A stretch of DNA of 7,057 nucleotides, taken from assembly GCA_018828205.1 (NCBI GenBank), contig JAHJWA010000253.1, positions 1 to 7,057 on the forward strand. The letters are read 5' to 3'. Within the stretch, counting starts at the first letter, position 1. The number at the start of each line of letters is the position of its first letter. The stretch comes from Alphaproteobacteria bacterium (GTDB taxonomy: Bacteria > Pseudomonadota > Alphaproteobacteria > Sphingomonadales > Sphingomonadaceae). Of this stretch, positions 5,054-7,057 are shown piece after piece. The notes under the pieces were generated by a model that saw nothing but the letters and a program-made list of their open reading frames with translations, was not told the DNA's origin and ran no database searches. Position numbers and translations under genes: made by a program.

Positions 5054-5110
5054 CGCCCCTAATGCAACAGTCGATTTAAAACAGTGTGAATTTCGCAACT
5101 TATAGGGGCG
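5054..5110. repeat. 8-bp inverted repeat flanking an AT-rich stretch
   Basis: CGCCCCTA (5054-5061) and its exact reverse complement TAGGGGCG (5103-5110) enclose 41 mostly AT-rich bases including a TTTAAA core. It sits between the lipoprotein gene and the small membrane protein gene, upstream of the latter. It could be an operator or a promoter-bearing region, but no factor can be named. Confidence 0.3.
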
Positions 5111-5155
5111 GGTTGCTTACGGCTGCGGCGGCGGGCCGAAGCCGGCTTTCACGGG

Positions 5156-5812
5156 TCAGTCGTGACCCCAGGGCGCGGGCGGCGCCGGAACCGGCCGCGA
5201 GAGGTCGAAGCTGACGCGGAAATCGCGCGCATGGGCGCCCTCGCGCATCAGCCGGTATTCGAACCGCGGGGTCTCGGCGCCGCCACCCGCGCCGGCCGGA
5301 TCGACCGCGACCCGCCAGACATTGGTGACCGAGACGCCCAGCCCCTCGCGCTCGAACATCGCCACGCTCTCGGCATCGACCGGGAAGTCCTGGACCCTCG
5401 CGCTGCCCGGCGCGGCGGTATCGCCGCCATACATCGTCACATCGTCCTCGCTGCCGTCCTCGTGGCGGTGGTCGTGCTTGAGGCGCAGGCCATCGGCGGT
5501 GCGCGTGATCAGCCAGGTGCGGCTGCGGTTCCAGCTGCCGTCGGGCTGGCGGATGTGGAAGGGGATCGCGATCCGCTCGTCCGAGCATTCGCGGACATGC
5601 ATCGCCATGTCCCTCCCGCGCATGTCGGCGTCGGCTTCCTCGTTGCTGGCGAGCCCCCCGGCATAGGCCTTGCCGCAATGGCTCGAGAGCGCGGCCCAGA
5701 ACTGGTCCTGCGGACCCGCGGCGGCCGCGGTGGCGGTTTGGGAAGACCCGGTCGCGCAGGCGGCGAGCGCCACGGCGGGAGCGAGGGCGAGGCTGAGAGC
5801 GGTGCGGTTCAT
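5156..5812 (-). CDS. Conserved hypothetical lipoprotein
   Basis: Starting at the ATG at 5812 the product is 218 residues: MNRTALSLALAPAVALAAC is a lipoprotein signal with lipobox L16-A-A-C19, so the mature protein is lipid-anchored at Cys19. Ala at +2 suggests the outer membrane. After an Ala/Gln linker comes a periplasmic domain starting FWAALSSHCGKAYAGGLAS, with further motifs MHVREC, RTWLITRTADGLRLKHDHR, DDVTMYGGDTA and VTNVWRV. These look like a conserved but unnamed family; no catalytic function can be read from them. The ATG has no good ribosome binding site. A GTG at 5830 preceded by a G-rich stretch would add six residues and is a possible alternative. It is divergent from argB, with 125 bases between the two starts, and has no clear terminator downstream. 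Confidence 0.78.
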   Translation of the reverse strand: MNRTALSLALAPAVALAACATGSSQTATAAAAGPQDQFWAALSSHCGKAYAGGLASNEEADADMRGRDMAMHVRECSDERIAIPFHIRQPDGSWNRSRTWLITRTADGLRLKHDHRHEDGSEDDVTMYGGDTAAPGSARVQDFPVDAESVAMFEREGLGVSVTNVWRVAVDPAGAGGGAETPRFEYRLMREGAHARDFRVSFDLSRPVPAPPAPWGHD

Positions 5813-5937
5813 GGCGCGAAGGGGTGCCACAGCCCCGCCGCTTTGAACAGGTCGCGAAAACCCGCAGCGAGGCTTTGCGGTCGGGCGCGCGATTGGCTAA
5901 GCGCCAGCGCTCCGATGATGAGGGCAGGCGGATTGCG

Positions 5938-6891
5938 ATGAGCGACGGCGAAACCACCAGCGACGACAGCACCCGCGATCTGCACGCCAAGGCGGCGGTG
6001 CTGATCGAGGCGCTGCCCTATTTCCAGCGTTACGCCGGGCGCACTTTCGTGGTCAAATACGGCGGCCACGCCATGGGCGACGAAAAGGCGGCGCGCGAAT
6101 TCGCCAGCGATATCGTCTTGCTCAAGGCGGTCGGGATCAACCCGGTGGTGGTCCATGGCGGCGGCCCGCAGATCGGCGCGATGCTGGCCAAGCTCGGGGT
6201 CGAGAGCAGCTTCGTCGACGGCTTGCGCGTGACCGACAAGGCCACCGCCGAGATCGCCGAAATGGTGCTCTCGGGCGCGATCAACAAGCAGCTGGTGGGC
6301 TGGATCGCGCGCGCCGGCGGGCGCGCGATCGGGCTCTCGGGCAAGGACGGCAATCTCGTCACCGCGACCAAGCTCGAGCGCACCACGCGCGATCCGGACA
6401 GCCTGATCGAACAGGCGCTCGATCTCGGCTTCGTCGGCAGCCCGACGCATGTCGACACCGCGGTGATCGACACCGTCAGCGCCAGCGGGATGATCCCGGT
6501 GGTCGCCCCGATCGGCGCGGGCGAGGACGGGCATACCTACAACATCAACGCCGACACTTTCGCGGGCGCGCTGGCCTCGGCGCTGGGCGCGGCGCGGCTG
6601 CTGCTGCTCACCGATGTCCCCGGCGTGCTCGACAAGCAGGGGCAGCTGCTCTCCGATCTCACGCCCGAGGATATCGCCGGCCTGCGCGCCGACGGCACGA
6701 TCAGCGGCGGGATGATCCCCAAGCTGGAAACCTGCGTCGACGCGGTCGAGGCGGGCTGCGAGGCGGCGGTTGTGCTCGACGGGCGGGTGCCGCATGCGAT
6801 GCTGCTCGAATTCTTCACCGCCAGCGGCGCGGGCACGCTGATCAGGACCGCGGCCAATGGCGGCGGCTCGAGTCAGGAGAGCCGGACTTGA
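5938..6891 (+). CDS. argB: N-acetylglutamate kinase
   Basis: ArgB phosphorylates N-acetyl-L-glutamate with ATP, the second step of arginine (ornithine) synthesis, in the cytoplasm. The 317-residue protein shows the amino-acid kinase fold signatures: VVKYGGHAM (K40, phosphate binding), VVHGGGPQIG (73-76), DGLRVTD (R97, substrate binding), GKDGNL, YNINADTFAGALA (N204, D206) and GGMIPKLETC (K262). The N-terminal helix ending LIEALPYFQRYAGRTF is typical of the arginine-inhibited, hexamer-forming type, so feedback inhibition by arginine is expected. I chose the ATG at 5938, with a purine-rich GGCGGA upstream. The open frame extends to a GTG at 5824, but those 38 residues are basic, unlike the family, and reach almost to the divergent lipoprotein start. 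yggT follows 62 bases after the stop. Confidence 0.96.
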   Translation: MSDGETTSDDSTRDLHAKAAVLIEALPYFQRYAGRTFVVKYGGHAMGDEKAAREFASDIVLLKAVGINPVVVHGGGPQIGAMLAKLGVESSFVDGLRVTDKATAEIAEMVLSGAINKQLVGWIARAGGRAIGLSGKDGNLVTATKLERTTRDPDSLIEQALDLGFVGSPTHVDTAVIDTVSASGMIPVVAPIGAGEDGHTYNINADTFAGALASALGAARLLLLTDVPGVLDKQGQLLSDLTPEDIAGLRADGTISGGMIPKLETCVDAVEAGCEAAVVLDGRVPHAMLLEFFTASGAGTLIRTAANGGGSSQESRT

Positions 6892-6905
6892 GTCTGGCGC
6901 CGGCC

Positions 6906-6923
6906 GTCTTAGCTCTCTAAGAC
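6906..6923. repeat. Perfect 7-bp hairpin between argB and yggT
   Basis: GTCTTAG (6906-6912), loop CTCT, CTAAGAC (6917-6923) form an exact inverted repeat 14 bases after the argB stop. No T tract follows on the plus strand, so it is not a standard intrinsic terminator. It may protect the argB mRNA end, partly separate argB from yggT expression, or be an operator. Confidence 0.5.
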
Positions 6924-6953
6924 AGGTCGCAACACACGAACGGACGGAACACG

Positions 6954-7057
6954 ATGCAGGCGCTCTACACGATCTACGAAATCATCGCGATGCTGACCAA
7001 TGTGCTGGTGATGCTGATCATCATCCAGTTCGTGATCGGCCTGCTGTTCGCCTTCAA
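6954..7057 (+). CDS. yggT: YggT family membrane protein, N-terminal part (runs off the window)
   Basis: The 34 visible residues start MQALYTIYEIIAMLTNVLV and are almost wholly hydrophobic, forming the first membrane-spanning helix. The pattern 'LYTIYEI..ML.NVLVMLIIIQFVIGLLFAF' is typical of YggT proteins of Sphingomonadales, which are integral inner-membrane proteins with two such segments. The family has been linked to cell-envelope and osmotic functions, but its role is not settled. The gene follows argB on the same strand, an order I associate with this bacterial group. A GGACGGAAC stretch just before the ATG can act as ribosome binding site. Only the first helix can be checked here. Confidence 0.78.
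   Translation, partial: MQALYTIYEIIAMLTNVLVMLIIIQFVIGLLFAF

Noticed and set aside
5131..5150. Stem near AAGCCGGCTT downstream of the lipoprotein gene
   Set aside because: Only a 4-bp hairpin or a short palindrome without a T tract, too weak to call a terminator.
5824..5937. N-terminal extension of argB from a GTG
   Set aside because: The extra 38 residues are basic and unlike NAG kinases, and the ATG at 5938 gives the usual N-terminal helix.
5809..6795. 328-residue minus-strand open frame antisense to argB
   Set aside because: The argB frame carries every kinase motif; the antisense frame has none and overlaps the start of the lipoprotein gene.
6946..6950. GGAAC before yggT as an EcfG -35
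   Set aside because: No CGTT at 16-17 bases downstream; it lies at the ribosome binding position instead.

Overview
The window looks like a piece of an alphaproteobacterial chromosome, most likely Sphingomonadales and probably an Erythrobacter-like genus. The reasons are a very GC-rich backbone, an alphaproteobacterial-type NrdB, the argB-yggT gene order, and two copies of the GGAAC-N17-CGTT promoter that EcfG sigma factors use in this class. This placement is inference from sequence character; no search was run.

Left part (1-823): two minus-strand genes, a DUF2171 protein cut by the window edge and a disordered Gln/Gly-rich small protein. Each has its own perfect GGAAC-N17-CGTT promoter, so both are probably general-stress genes. 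The second is divergent from nrdB.

Middle (824-2386): nrdB, the radical-carrying small subunit of class Ia ribonucleotide reductase, followed 8 bases later by a DUF4160 gene and an overlapping DUF2442 gene. The last two form a compact pair often seen together and suspected, but not shown, to be toxin-antitoxin-like.

Island (about 2400-4060): an AT-rich insert carrying one large gene, a 520-residue reverse transcriptase with a complete catalytic triad (D172, D256, D257) and a long helical C-terminal half. Its motifs resemble the UG/Abi defence-associated reverse transcriptases rather than group II intron or retron enzymes. It is the most interesting object in the window: a probable horizontally acquired anti-phage gene directly behind the DUF4160/DUF2442 pair. 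There is little room beside it for a long template RNA.

Right part (4059-7057): minus-strand genes for a membrane-anchored SNase-like nuclease, a small secreted or membrane protein with a clear intrinsic terminator, and an unknown lipoprotein. Divergent from these are argB (N-acetylglutamate kinase, second step of arginine synthesis) and the start of yggT, separated by a perfect 7-bp hairpin. These are ordinary chromosomal genes that frame the insert.
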